64,000 nucleotides of DNA from Wurfbainia villosa (GCA_025175895.1 CM046003.1:48106335-48170334), one strand, 5' to 3'; shown: positions 11,641-21,841, counted from the first letter of the stretch. Made by a program: numbers and translations. The notes: generated by a model from the letters alone, not told the origin.

Positions 11641-12235
11641 ATTTAAAATAATATGAAAAAAAATACTATTATATAATTTATTGTTTTTATCTGTTTTTAC
11701 AATTTGTATTCTAAAGACATATAACAATATATAAAAATTCGCATATCAAATTTGATAAACACATCTAATCATTCAAAATAATTCATCAATACAAATAATA
11801 AACTATTAATCGTATGAAACTTATAATACAAAAATATCGAATGTAATCATACCAGTCAAGAAACATTTAGGTATAAAATTGAAACATAACTATCATTCTC
11901 AACTCTCGCATATATTCCTTCTCAACAATTGATCTTTACTGGAGAAGGAGATCCTGCAACTGGAGAACCAAAGATCCTACAACTAGATAAGGAGATCTTG
12001 TAGTTGGAGAACCAGAAGATCCTGCAACTGGAGAAGGAGATCCTGCAGCTGGAGAGTATTTTTTCATCACTATTCCATCTATAACTGTCACGCCGAAACT
12101 ATCAATTATGATTATTAGAATAATAAAGTAAAAAAAACCATCTTCATCGAATGTATAATGAATAATATGAAAAAACTTACCATATTTTATCTACAATACT
12201 AGATCTACCAATATATCAAAAAAATTCTCTGACGT
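11641..12235. other. AT-rich non-coding interior of outer CACTA with a short purine-rich repeat
   Basis: No gene is recognisable. Between about 11940 and 12055 there are four imperfect repeats of GGAGATCCTGCAACTGGAGAA-like sequence. The remainder is AT-rich and unremarkable. Confidence 0.55.
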
Positions 12236-12608
12236 CTTATAACTTATAATTTTTTTCTTCGCTCAATTTGCATCCCTATCTATATATGGTATCTTAACTC
12301 TCCGGTCGAATTCTCAGCTTCAACTTTCTTCTGGCTTAGACTCGGAATCATATATAGTAACATGGCACGAAAAGAATCTTCCAAAATTGTTCTAACTTCT
12401 TGTGTAGTCCTGAAGTGACTCTTGTGTCTTAGACGACATAAGAAGTTAGAACAATTTTGACAAATCCTCTTCATGCCATGTTACTAGATATGGTTCCAAG
12501 TCTAAGTCAGAGGAAAGTTGAAGCTCAAAATTTGACCAGAAAAATTAAGATACCACATATAGATAGCGATACAAATCGAGCGAAGAAAAAAAAATTATAA
12601 ATTATAAG
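12236..12608. repeat. long imperfect inverted repeat (arms about 175 bp, short loop)
   Basis: The left arm (about 12236-12409) is largely the reverse complement of the right arm (about 12432-12608). Examples are CTTCGCTCAATTTG against CAAATCGAGCGAAG, TAACATGGCACGAA against TTCATGCCATGTTA, and CAAAATTGTTCTAACTTCTT against AAGAAGTTAGAACAATTTTG. By eye identity is of the order of 85 percent, with a loop of about 22 nt. A transcript on either strand would fold into a long hairpin. It may be a MITE-like insertion or a young hairpin small-RNA locus; I see no coding function. Confidence 0.8.
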
Positions 12609-12839
12609 AAACTGCTGGTCATCTTCTCAAAGACTGATGATATCCTGTAAATATATGGATCAACATAAGTACTTATTGTATCATAAAAGTTGAAACCTAC
12701 AAAAAGTAATGTAAAAGAAAAAAAAGATAACAATAAAATTTTCAGAGAAGAAATACATAAAAGACAACAAGAAAGCACACGGTTAAAGGTCATAATATCA
12801 ACTAGAAATGTGAGTGTGTACACACATGTGCACTCACAA

Positions 12840-13500
12840 ACACGCACATGTACACAGGCGCAAACACATACACAGATTACACGTTTACACTCTACTATTG
12901 CATAAGCTCCTCATGGACCTAGAATGCACACTCAGGCAACAACTAACAACTAAGGTTACATATTGCAGATTCTCTTGGAAAAAACAACTGAAACAAACAC
13001 ATACACAGATTACATGTTTACATTTTACTATTGTAGAACCTCCTCATGGAACTAGAAAGCATGTTTAAGCAACGACTAAGGTTGCATCATTGCAGATTAT
13101 CTCTTGGAATAGCTGTCAAAATTAGCATAGGAACTGATAACAGAATCAGTATCAATATCAGATAGGATGATCATAAATTATAAAAGATCATATGAATGGT
13201 GAGTTGGGAATAACTAAAAAAATTCTTAAAATATATAATAAAATTAAATGGTTTTATATATGAGACTACAAAAGTATATGTAAAAAAACTTAAAAAGAAG
13301 GCACATTTGGACAAATTGTCCACCATAGTTGTAAAAGTCAGTATAGGTATCCATATTCAGATAGGATGATCAAAATGTCAATTAATGGTCACATTGGATC
13401 ATAATCATGGTGAGATGGGGCAAAAAAATATAATTATATTAAATTGTTTCATATATTAGGTTATAAAGGGTAAGGAAAAACCTTGAAATCCATTTTTTGT
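12840..13500. repeat. two imperfect tandem duplications in outer CACTA interior
   Basis: The block starting AAACACATACACAGATTAC at 12861 recurs at 12995 with several substitutions and ends near 13108. A second pair starts around the shared CAGATAGGATGATCA at 13158 and 13355, with similar downstream sequence (AAATGGTTTTATATATGAG against AAATTGTTTCATATATTAG). A CA/CG-rich microsatellite-like stretch lies at 12815-12870. There is no gene here. Confidence 0.65.
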
Positions 13501-13847
13501 ACCATTAAACACCATATACCAAAAATGCATAAGATCAAGGGATGCTACTATGTTCTCTCCCAACCCATAATACACTCCTAGCAAACAGCGAACAAGAGAG
13601 ATAGGTATGGCATTACGTCTAGTGAGTGGTATATTGCTTGCAGCAACACTTCTCGCTCCCACTCCCCACCCTAAATACAAGTCTGCAAAGATTCACAGGA
13701 TAGGATCACCAAGAAGTCTACTTAATAAGCTGAGTTTTCCAAAATAAATTTGATTTTACCAAAAGTTAACTAATTCCAACTATTTTTCGTGAATCCTAAC
13801 TCATTTCTAGACAATTCCACTGATATTTCTCTGCCAATCTTCATTAG
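13501..13847. other. unassigned interior of outer CACTA upstream of the chimeric ORF
   Basis: I see no recognisable protein or repeat. It ends just before the ATG at 13848, so it may hold the leader or promoter of the chimeric reading frame; no clear TATA box is evident. Confidence 0.3.
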
Positions 13848-13956
13848 ATGTCTAAATCTAAAGAAAGACTGGCCGCGAGCACGATAAAATCTTCAAAGAA
13901 GAAAGACAACAAAGGCGAGAAGGCCCGTCGCCGCGATCTGCGGAAGCATTGGTACT
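13848..13956 (+). pseudogene. 5' part of chimeric ORF: Lys/Ser-rich start joined to TZF Arg-rich motif
   Basis: ATG at 13848 opens a frame with a short Lys/Ser-rich leader of unknown origin. At 13914 it enters GEKARRRDLRKHWYS. This is the Arg-rich motif just before the first CCCH finger of plant RR-TZF proteins (family consensus GEKARRRDPRKYHYSG). The Cys and His residues that normally precede this motif are absent, so the capture breakpoint lies at about 13911. The frame is cut at 13956 by the inner CACTA and continues in phase at 20616. RR-TZF proteins bind AU-rich mRNA and act in RNA turnover and stress responses; that is family knowledge, not shown for this fragment. Confidence 0.8.
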
Positions 13957-13969
13957 CACTACTAGAAAG

Positions 13970-14222
13970 CCTGCTTTTAACGACGGATTTTAACGACGGT
14001 ATTAAAATACCGTCGTTATTAGTAGCTCAATAGCGACCACATTTAGTGCCCGTCGTTAATGATTACGCATTAACAACGGTATTTTGTCCCGTCGTTGATA
14101 CTTTGTCATTAACGACGGTTTTTTTTATTTCGGTCGTTAATGATATACCTTTAACGACGGTATTTTCTCCCGTCGTTATTATAAGACTTTCAACGACGGA
14201 TTTTTTCTCCCGTCGTTATTAA
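13970..14222. repeat. left sub-terminal repeats of inner CACTA
   Basis: About ten AACGACGG or CCGTCGTT units occur in alternating orientation, spaced by TATTTT(GT)CCC-like linkers, giving paired hairpins such as AACGACGGTATTTT...CCCGTCGTT. They are presumed binding sites for the element's own DNA-binding protein, by analogy with TNPA sites in En/Spm. Confidence 0.85.
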
Positions 14223-15732
14223 TTTTTTGATTTTTTATAAAGTCGAAACTCTAACTCAATTTTTTTACCAAGTAGAAATCTGATTTTTTAAATATAAAAA
14301 CAAAATATTTAAATAAAATTTGGAAATTCAATTTTATTTATATCCGTTTTGCTTTTTTCCATTTTTATTTCATTAAAAATATCTTTATTTTATTTATATT
14401 ATTTGATTTCTTTTTTATATTTTTCTTCCCTTAATTTTTCCCCCTAAACTCATATCAACGTAACTTAGGTTTTTTTCTTTATCTTCTGTTTTCCATCCAT
14501 CGCTTCGCTCCGCTGTTTTTTTTTTTCTCCCTCTTCCATTGTCTCTCCATCGTTCTCTTTCGTCGCCGCTCCATCCTCTTTCTCTAGGGCGATCCGACAC
14601 CGTTGTGGGTACGATTCATTTATTTTTTTTCAACAAAAATATTACTGATTTCTTTTAGGAATACCTTGATCGTTTAGTGTGACATTTATTGATTTGAACT
14701 TCTGTTTGCAGTGGCGAAAAAAGGCGTCGGAGAAGGGTGTCACTCGATCGGCGGCGCAATAGAGGTGACGAAGCCTGAAAGCAATGAGGAAGATGGGTGT
14801 TGCTCGTGACGACTAGGCGGAGCTAGAACTGTCTGGAGAACTTGATCGCTGTTCATTAGGGAGTGTGGGTTGCAAACTTTATTGACATAGTTGAGGTATT
14901 TATATTGTAGGTTTGATTGATTTACTTGGATTACCTAGCTAAATCGATCCATTGTACTCTTAGGATTGTTTTGCATGTTAGATTCATTTGCTTATTTGAA
15001 TTTTGGCATAATAATTTTTATTACTAAGATGCTTTGTATGTTCTGTGCTCTACAAAATCATTAATTCAATCGGTTTAAAATGCAAGTGTGCTAGTGAAAT
15101 ATATGTTAGTGTGAAATAGAGCATTTTATACAAATCCTTTCCTTGCACTTCTGATTAACCAAATTTCATCTTCTTGTTAATTTCAAGTATTTGTGACCAT
15201 CCTAGGTTTAACTAATTATAATGTTTTATGAAGTTTGATGTTATGTTTGTCTATCTTAAACTTCATTTTTGAAATTGACCGAACTAGGGCTTCTTTCCAC
15301 TAGTAAATTGAGTTTGCATCAAGTATACATAAACATAGTCATAAGTACATGACTAGCACATAGGATATACATCAAGTAAAGAATATTGTTCAAAGAATTT
15401 GACATCAAGTGGCATCAACAATATATAGGCAGTATACATCAATTAAATGGTATCATCATGTTTAAGTGCTAAGATTGTAAAACCTGCTTCAGTTAATGGT
15501 ACTAATTAAATAGACTATAGCAACTCCTTTTAGGGGTTGAGAAGGGTGGTCTTGACCTATGATACTATAGACTTATAGTTTTTGCTATCTCTGCCTTAGT
15601 CATATGGACTTATAGTAGCTATTTATTTTGACATGAGAACTTAACATTTTAACGTATCTTTTCATTCCCGACAGGGTTGCAGGTCCAAAATTATTTGTAG
15701 TTAAGTTTGTTCACCTTTTTGACATTTAGAGA
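14223..15732 (+). other. 5' non-coding region of inner CACTA transposase gene
   Basis: The stretch is AT-rich to about 14450, then a pyrimidine-rich and CG-richer block (14480-14600) that looks like a transcribed leader. The rest is unremarkable AT-rich sequence. A spliced leader is plausible (for example an acceptor at TTTGCAG, 14705-14711), but I cannot fix the start of transcription. Confidence 0.4.
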
Positions 15733-17898
15733 ATGGCACCCGATAAGAAATGGATGGATCTTATTAATGATCGCCTTGGAGAAGCATATGAACAGGGGAT
15801 TGAAAATTTTTTGAACTATGCTTTTAAGAGAACAGGTGCAACAAATGAAATCCGATGTCCATGTGTTAAATGTGGTAATGCACGTTTTGGGTCTAGGGAA
15901 TTAGTTAAAATGCACTTGATTGTTTATGGAATACTTCAAAATTATAGATTTTGGTATCATCATGGAGAAAAGCCAGGGGATGATATGGAGCAACAATATT
16001 CAGAAAATGAAGTAGATGATAATGATGACTTCTTGGAAGATCTTCTAAATGATCTACACCCACATTATGATGATTCAAACCGTGTCAATATTAGTGAGGA
16101 ACCAAATGATGAAGCTAAAAACTTTTACAGATTATTAAATGATTCAAAAGAACCTTTGTACCAAGGATCAAAGGTTTCAAAATTGTCAGCATTAATAAAG
16201 TTACTTCATCTCAAGAATGTTGGACAATGGACAAATAAATCATTTAGCATGTTGTTGAAATTGTTGAAGGAAGAAATATTACCAGAAAATTCTGATCTTC
16301 CAGATTCATATTATGATGCTAAAAAGTTTATTAGAGATATCGGCCTTTCTTATGAAAAGATTGATGCATGTAAAAATAATTGTATGTTATTTTGGAAAGA
16401 CCGTAAGAACTTAGACTTCTGTGAAGTGTGTGGAACATCTAGATGGAAGGAGGAGAGACATGGTGGGGAAACTCAATTTAAAGCCAATGGAAAGAAGATT
16501 CCGAAGAAGATATTACGTTATTTCCCACTAAAACCAAGGCTCCAAAGGTTATTCATGTGTTCAAAAACAGCTCCTTACATGAGATGGCACAATGATGCAA
16601 GGGTTGATGATGAAGTTCTAAGGCATCCAGCTGATTCTATGACATGGAAATCATTTGATGAAAAATATAAAGATTTCTCCTCAGATTCTCGCAATGTGAG
16701 ACTTGGCCTCGCAAGTGATGGGTTTCAACCATTCGCAAATGCAAAAACAACATATAGCATTTGGCCTGTGATTCTTATTCCTTATAATTTACCACCATCG
16801 ATGTGTATGAACTTGTCTAATTTCATTTTATGCATGTTAATTCCTGGTCCAGAGAGTCCTGGAGATGCAATTGATATCTATCTGCAACCGTTGATCGATG
16901 AATTGAGTGAATTGTGGCACACTGGAGTAGAAACATTTGATACATCAACTTCTCAAAATTTTATTTTACGTGCTGCTTTGTTGTGGACAATTAATGACTT
17001 TCCGGCATATGCAAATTTATCTGGATGGAGTACAAAAGGGAAGTTAGCATGTCCTTGTTGTAATAAGGATACTTGCTCAATGAGATTGACACATGGTGGT
17101 AAAGAGTGCTACATGGGACATCGACGTTATCTCCCATTGAACCACAAATGGCGTAAAGATAAGGATTCCTTTGATGGTACAGTTGAAATGAGATTGCCAC
17201 CTAAATCAATTTCGGGAAAAGATATTTTAAGTCAAGTTCAAGATTTGAAAGGCATAATCTTAAGCAAGGACACTACTAGAAAGACAAAAATATCTCATGA
17301 CAAACGGGGTGATAATTGGAATAAGATGAGCATATTCTTTGAGCTACCATATTGGGAAACATTGTTATTGAGACATAATTTGGATGTAATGCATATTGAG
17401 AAAAATATATGTGACAGTATTCTTGGAACAATTATGGATATTAAAGGCAAGACTAAAGATAACCATAAAACACGTCTCGATTTGCAACTCTTGAATATAA
17501 GGCCTGAATTACATCCTGTTGCAATAGGAGATGATCTTGAGTTTCCCGCTGCACCTTACACGTTGTCCTTTGCTGAGAAACATCAACTTTGTTTATTTCT
17601 TAAAGAATTAAAAATGCCTGAAGGCTTTTGTTCAAACATTACGGATTGTATAAATGTTAACGAGAACAAGATTTCAGGTTTAAAGAGTCATGATTGTCAC
17701 ATCTTACTAGAATATCTTATTCCTCTTGCAACACGTGGATTACTTTCAGAATCAGTGTATGAAGCTCTTGTTGAGCTATCAATGTTCTTTTCTAATTTGT
17801 GTTCCAAATCACTCAAGATCGAAGAATTGAAACAGCTTGAAAGACAAATTCCTATCACACTTTGTAAGTTGGAAAAAATTTTCCACCCTCATTTTTGA
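15733..17898 (+). CDS. CACTA transposase, TNP2-type (first 721 codons)
   Basis: The 721-codon frame begins MAPDKKWMDLINDR. An N-terminal transposase-associated domain covers about residues 5-80, with CPCVKCG Cys residues at 42, 44 and 47. The TNP2 transposase core covers about 255-560. It contains LRYFPLKPRLQRLF, VRLGLASDGFQPF (about 322), YSIWPVILIPYNLPP, FPAYANLSGWSTKGKLACPC (Cys cluster near 440) and CYMGHRRYLP. LLRHNLDVMHIEKNICDSIL near 550 marks the junction to the DUF4218-like region, which runs to the stop. The stop at 17896 arises from a frame change inside that region, since homologous residues continue immediately in another frame. The catalytic core looks intact; the C-terminus is damaged. 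A start at 15733 is supported by the family's usual N-terminus. It would cut and paste CACTA ends in the nucleus. Confidence 0.93.
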   Translation: MAPDKKWMDLINDRLGEAYEQGIENFLNYAFKRTGATNEIRCPCVKCGNARFGSRELVKMHLIVYGILQNYRFWYHHGEKPGDDMEQQYSENEVDDNDDFLEDLLNDLHPHYDDSNRVNISEEPNDEAKNFYRLLNDSKEPLYQGSKVSKLSALIKLLHLKNVGQWTNKSFSMLLKLLKEEILPENSDLPDSYYDAKKFIRDIGLSYEKIDACKNNCMLFWKDRKNLDFCEVCGTSRWKEERHGGETQFKANGKKIPKKILRYFPLKPRLQRLFMCSKTAPYMRWHNDARVDDEVLRHPADSMTWKSFDEKYKDFSSDSRNVRLGLASDGFQPFANAKTTYSIWPVILIPYNLPPSMCMNLSNFILCMLIPGPESPGDAIDIYLQPLIDELSELWHTGVETFDTSTSQNFILRAALLWTINDFPAYANLSGWSTKGKLACPCCNKDTCSMRLTHGGKECYMGHRRYLPLNHKWRKDKDSFDGTVEMRLPPKSISGKDILSQVQDLKGIILSKDTTRKTKISHDKRGDNWNKMSIFFELPYWETLLLRHNLDVMHIEKNICDSILGTIMDIKGKTKDNHKTRLDLQLLNIRPELHPVAIGDDLEFPAAPYTLSFAEKHQLCLFLKELKMPEGFCSNITDCINVNENKISGLKSHDCHILLEYLIPLATRGLLSESVYEALVELSMFFSNLCSKSLKIEELKQLERQIPITLCKLEKIFHPHF

Positions 17899-19049
17899 TA
17901 TCATGATACATTTGATTCATTTAGCGATGGAAGCTATGCTTGGGGACTGTTCAATATCGGTGGATGTATCCAATAGAACAAAAGTTACATACTTTCAAAT
18001 CATATGTTTGAAATAAAACTCATCCAGAGGCTTCAATTGCTGAGGGTTATATTGCAAATGAGTGTATCAATTTATGTTCAAGATATTTCGTTGCATCTGG
18101 TTGTGGATGTTTGGAAAGTAATGATGGTTTACCCATATTTTCATCCATTGAAGATTTATCAGTAGGGATAGCATGCAATTTAGATCGTGTTGACCAAGAG
18201 CAAGCTCACATATACATATTAAAGAATTGTGAAGAAGTTCAACCATTTTACAAGTATGAAACTATAAACTTATTCTTCTATATAGTTGTTTCAATTATGA
18301 TTAAACTCCATTTTTTTTTGCAGTGACTACTTGCAAATTCGTGCTTCTAGTAATTTGGTTTTGTCAGATGAGGAATGGGATAAACAATTTATTAAGTGGT
18401 TCAGAGTCAGAGTAAGTGACATTTTTTAATATATATATACATGTCTTTGTTTTTACTAATAAATTATATCACTATAGTAAGAATTTTTTTTCAAATTATA
18501 TAGGTCGAGAGGTTATATAAAAATGACAAAACAAAAAATGGAAGATCTACTTTCTACATCACGTGGGCCTACACAGTATGGGAAGTCATTTGTATGTTGT
18601 AAAGTAAATGGATATAAATTCCATACTGAGGAGCACAACAAAGGCCTAAGGACACAAAATAGTGGTATTCTCGTTGTTGGAAACTATGGCACCGAAAATA
18701 TTGACTATTATGGAGTATTGTCACAAATTATTGAATTGCAATTTCTTGGTGAAAGGCGAATTGTGGTCTTTAAATGCAAGTGGTTTGATGTGCATTCTAG
18801 AGAAAGGGGGATCAAAGTGGATAAATATGGTTTTGTGAGTGTAAATTGTCAGCTTGTTGAAATCAAATGAGCAATTTGTATTGGCCACTCAAGCATCACA
18901 AGTGTTTTATGTAAAAGATAATACCTCAAAAGGTTGGCACATAGTGACAAAGACATATCCTCGATACTCATATCATATGTTAACGGAGAGAGATTCAATG
19001 CTCATCGATGAGATGATATCCACGAAGCTTATCAAAGATGAGGAGATAG
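17890..19049 (+). pseudogene. C-terminal part of CACTA transposase (DUF4218 end, DUF4216), frame-broken with two introns
   Basis: Past the stop, FDIMIHLIHLA, then VQYRWMYPIE and THPEASIAEGYIANECINL appear in different frames, showing at least two small indels and a TGA inside the DUF4218 region. Two good introns follow: 18254-18323 (GTATGA...TTGCAG) and 18412-18503 (GTAAGT...TATAG), joining YK to SDYLQIR and FRVR to VERLYKND. The DUF4216 domain (GNYGTENIDYYGVLSQIIEL, then KWFDVHSRERGIKVDKYG) spans 18523-18855. One more frame change near 18860 leads to SNEQFVLATQASQVFYVKD. The gene is spliced and otherwise complete, but it could not give a full-length product without frame repair. Confidence 0.8.
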
Positions 19050-19451
19050 GTTTATAAATCTTTAATTGCTTTGTGTAAATGTTTTTAGCTTCTAAATCTA
19101 TTGTTTATATTATTTTTTTCATTTAATTGAAGTGTGTGATATGATGCAGTATACTCTTGGCATGGGCTGCATGAGAGAGAACATCTACATTGGCTAAAGT
19201 TTGTTTTTGTTATCTAGGTTATTCAATTTAAAAAAATGCAAGAGGAGCTCTGGTTCACTTCCGTGTTTCATTCTTTCGGACATGCATGGATTTAATATGA
19301 AAAGAACACCTATTTCCTTGCCTTTTTGGTCTTATACTTCTTTATAAATGAATTTTTGGGATATGGTTTTTAAGGCTTGGCTTCTTATTCAACTAGTTTT
19401 GGTTTATTAGTCTTTTTTACATATGTAACTATGATTTGTATTTTTCTCCAG

Positions 19452-20024
19452 GAGGAAGGTTTATCACATGATATCCCTACCACTCTTCATAGGAGCAAAG
19501 CATACTTCCCAGAGGTAAATTTCTTCCACCCTAGCTTGTTATTTTCTCATTTTGAATTTGTTAGGTAGCTAATGTTGGGTCCCTTTGGTTCTGTAGGAAA
19601 TGGCCAATGTCAGCATGGATAGTTCTATTCTTGTATGAATTGCTAAAATCATCACTTATCTTCGTATTGAATCCTCAGGGAAGGTTCTTAAGAAAAAAAA
19701 GGACAAAGAAACTAAAGGTGGAAAGATCTTAACCATATGTTTTTTCACTGTAATTGATTCTAACAGTTATCTCGATAACTTGCTGATGCTGAGTTAGAAA
19801 CTATTGAATTCTCGATGTTAAAGTACCCTTTTTATGATTGGTTGTGTTAGATGTGCTAAACCTTTTGTTTTCTATGTACTTTGATTTACAGGAAAGATTT
19901 CTAGAATTGCTAATGGTCATTATGAAGAGAAGTGTTGATACAAAGGATAAAAACTCACTCCCAGATGCTAGAGTTGAAGAGGATGACATATCTATCGGGG
20001 ACATATTTTTTTGGATCTTTTAAG
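19452..20024 (+). pseudogene. possible 3' exons of inner CACTA transposase gene
   Basis: A 63-bp segment (19452-19514) flanked by CTCCAG and GTAAAT encodes EEGLSHDIPTTLHRSKAYFP. A second segment from 19892, after TTTACAG, encodes RFLELLMVIMKRSVDTKDKN and an acidic tail ending in a stop near 20021. The splice-like borders and the position after DUF4216 suggest the gene's last exons. No domain is recognised and the exon chain is not proven. Confidence 0.4.
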
Positions 20025-20244
20025 AATGTCAACATTAAAATGAAGATTTTAGAGAAATATTCTCTTTTGATATAAATGGATGTTAATTTTATAAGTTTAA
20101 TGATGTACATGTATTGATGGACGACTTGTTAATATATATGGTGTTTTGATTTTTAATATATTGTGTTTTGATTTTTATTAGTATTCATTAATATATATTG
20201 TGAATTGTGTATAAATAATAATGATGAAATAACACCTATATGAT

Positions 20245-20600
20245 GATCGTCGTTGATGCCATTAACGACGGTATGTTTAACCGTCGTTAAACAATTAAAT
20301 GATATTAAATTATTAACGACGGTATAAATAACCGTCGTTGTTGTTATTAACGACGGTACATATGACCGTCGTTATTGCCAATAACGACGGTATATAAATC
20401 CGTCGTTACTAACAATAACGACGGTAGTGAATACCATTGTTAAATGTTATTAACGTCGGTACTTTTATTCCCGTCGTTAATCTTTTCCCGACAAGGCCTT
20501 TTAGTGACAACTTCCTACGGTATTTATTACCGTCGTTAAAACTCATTAACGACGGGAATTGACTTTTTAACGACGGGATTTCCCGTCGTTAAAAGGTCCA
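20245..20600. repeat. right sub-terminal repeats of inner CACTA
   Basis: Roughly fifteen AACGACGG / CCGTCGTT units lie in alternating orientation and mirror the left zone. The last pair (AACGACGGG...CCCGTCGTT) lies about 20 bp from the terminus. Confidence 0.88.
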
Positions 20601-20615
20601 TTTTTAGTAGTGACT

Positions 20616-20881
20616 CCGGCGCCGCCTGCTCGGACTTCCGCAAGGCTGGGAGGTGCAAGCGCGGCGATGCGTGTGAGCTCGCGCACGGGGTGTTCGAGTG
20701 CTGGCTCCACCCTGACCGCTACTGCACACATATCTGCAAGGATGGCACCGGCTGCCGCCGCCACATATGCTTTTTCGCCCACACCGCCAACCAGATTCGG
20801 TCGGTGCCTCTGCACCGTCTGCAGAGCCCTTCGTGCGCGGTAGGCCGCTCGCGAGCTCGCAGTGGCCGCCCGCGAGCATGA
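20616..20881 (+). pseudogene. 3' part of chimeric ORF: captured tandem CCCH zinc-finger (RR-TZF) domain
   Basis: In phase with the 5' part (codon T|CC across the insertion), the frame reads SGAACSDFRKAGRCKRGDAC then ELAHGVFECWLHPDRYCTHI and CKDGTGCRRHICFFAH. This gives finger one C-X8-C-X5-C-X3-H, a 16-residue linker and finger two C-X5-C-X4-C-X3-H. That is the exact spacing of plant RR-TZF proteins, with all eight zinc ligands kept. The frame continues through an Arg/Ser-rich tail to TGA at 20879-20881. Without the inner CACTA the chimeric frame would be about 124 codons. Codons are mostly G/C-ending, unlike the surrounding AT-rich element, which marks it as captured from a host gene. It is a domain fragment; the family's longer C-terminal region is missing. 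Confidence 0.88.
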
Positions 20882-21090
20882 TGTGTGTTTGCGGCAGCAC
20901 GTGTCGCGTGCTCGCGGCAGCACGCGCTAGGCTGCTGCGAGCATGACGCGGGGTCGCCACGTGCGAGCTCGACGCGGGGCCGCCGCGAGCTCGCGGTAGG
21001 CCAACGAGCTCGTGGTGACCCACCGCGAGCTTGACGCGCGTCATGCTCACGATAGGCAGCCGTGGACTCACGGCGACAGCCAGGAGGAAG
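20830..21090. other. GC-rich block with repeated GAGCTCG / CGCGAGC motifs
   Basis: This segment follows the captured zinc fingers and is far more GC-rich than the flanks. Motifs such as CGCGAGCTCG, GCGAGCATGACGCG and CGGCAGCACG recur in both orientations. The open frames on both strands here (for example 20604-21071 minus) reflect GC bias. It may be further captured host DNA. A GGGAAA tract follows at 21165-21190. Confidence 0.55.
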
Positions 21091-21204
21091 GGATGGTGGA
21101 CGCCGGGGAAAAGCGGGGAAGAGGAGAGAGATGTGTATGGAAAGGAGAGAGATGCAGATCGGGAATGGGAAAGGGAAAGGGAAAGAAAAAGTGAGGAGAT
21201 AATT

Positions 21205-21841
21205 AGGAATTTGGTGACGAATCAAATATTCGTCGTAAATTTTGCGACTAATTTAATATTCGTTGCAAAAATTTGCAACGAATTATTAAATCGTTGCAAA
21301 TTCAGCGACGAATTCATATTTCGTCGCAATATTCTGTGACGAATTTTATTTTTCATCGCAAAATTAGCGACTAAAATAAAATTCATTGCCAAATTAGTGA
21401 TGAATACTAAATTCATCGCAAAGTTATCCCACCATTGTTTTTTCCAAATAATTAAAAATGTCCGATGAAAAATTTTCGTTGCCAAATTTATCGCAAATTT
21501 TGTAACGAATTTAGGATTCGTTGCAAAGTTTGCAACGAATTTAGGATCTGTTGCAAAAGTTTGCAATGAATCCAGGATTGGTTGTAAACTTTTGCAACGA
21601 ATTTGATTTGTCGTCGCAAATTTACGACGAAAAATCATTTTCGTTGCAAATTTGCGACAATAATTATGACGAAAATGAATTTGTTGGAAATGTAAATAAG
21701 TTTGCAATAAAAAAATTTTTGTTGCAAATTTCGTTACTAATTTGCGATGAAATTTGGAATTAGTCGCAAAATTTGTTGTAAATTTGCAACAATTTATTTT
21801 CGTCGTCAATTTCATCGCTAAATTGATGTATTTTTGTAGTG
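21205..21841. repeat. right sub-terminal repeat zone and terminus of outer CACTA
   Basis: It contains many copies of TTCGTTGCAAATTTGCAACGAA-like inverted and direct repeats, related to but diverged from the left zone, ending in TTTTTGTAGTG. Confidence 0.88.

Larger units (their letters stand above)
13957..20612 (+). mobile_element. inner CACTA (En/Spm) transposon with TNP2-type transposase
   Basis: The ends are CACTACTAGAAAG and TTTTTAGTAGTG. The target duplication ACT is at 13954-13956 and 20613-20615. Sub-terminal zones are made of AACGACGG / CCGTCGTT repeats. Length is 6,656 bp. It carries a plus-strand transposase gene (15733 to at least 19049). The terminal and sub-terminal sequences differ from those of the outer element (TTAACGACGG against TTCGTCGCC), so the two belong to different CACTA families. 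Excision restores the TZF reading frame exactly, which confirms both boundaries. Confidence 0.95.
10605..21841. mobile_element. outer CACTA (En/Spm) transposon carrying a captured host gene fragment
   Basis: The left end is CACTACAAAAAATG and the right end is TTTTTGTAGTG, giving inverted termini of about 11 bp. The target duplication GAA is at 10602-10604 and 21842-21844. Removing the element restores the copia gag reading (PIG|KNLYWVPK). Both ends have dense sub-terminal repeats of the type bound by CACTA DNA-binding proteins. Without the nested inner CACTA it is about 4.58 kb. I find no transposase of its own, so it is probably non-autonomous and would need a related enzyme supplied in trans. 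Confidence 0.92.

Noticed and set aside
20604..21225. Minus-strand frames of 155 and 168 codons across the captured zinc-finger block
   Set aside because: They are antisense shadows of GC-rich coding and repeat DNA. The plus-strand frame carries the recognisable zinc fingers.
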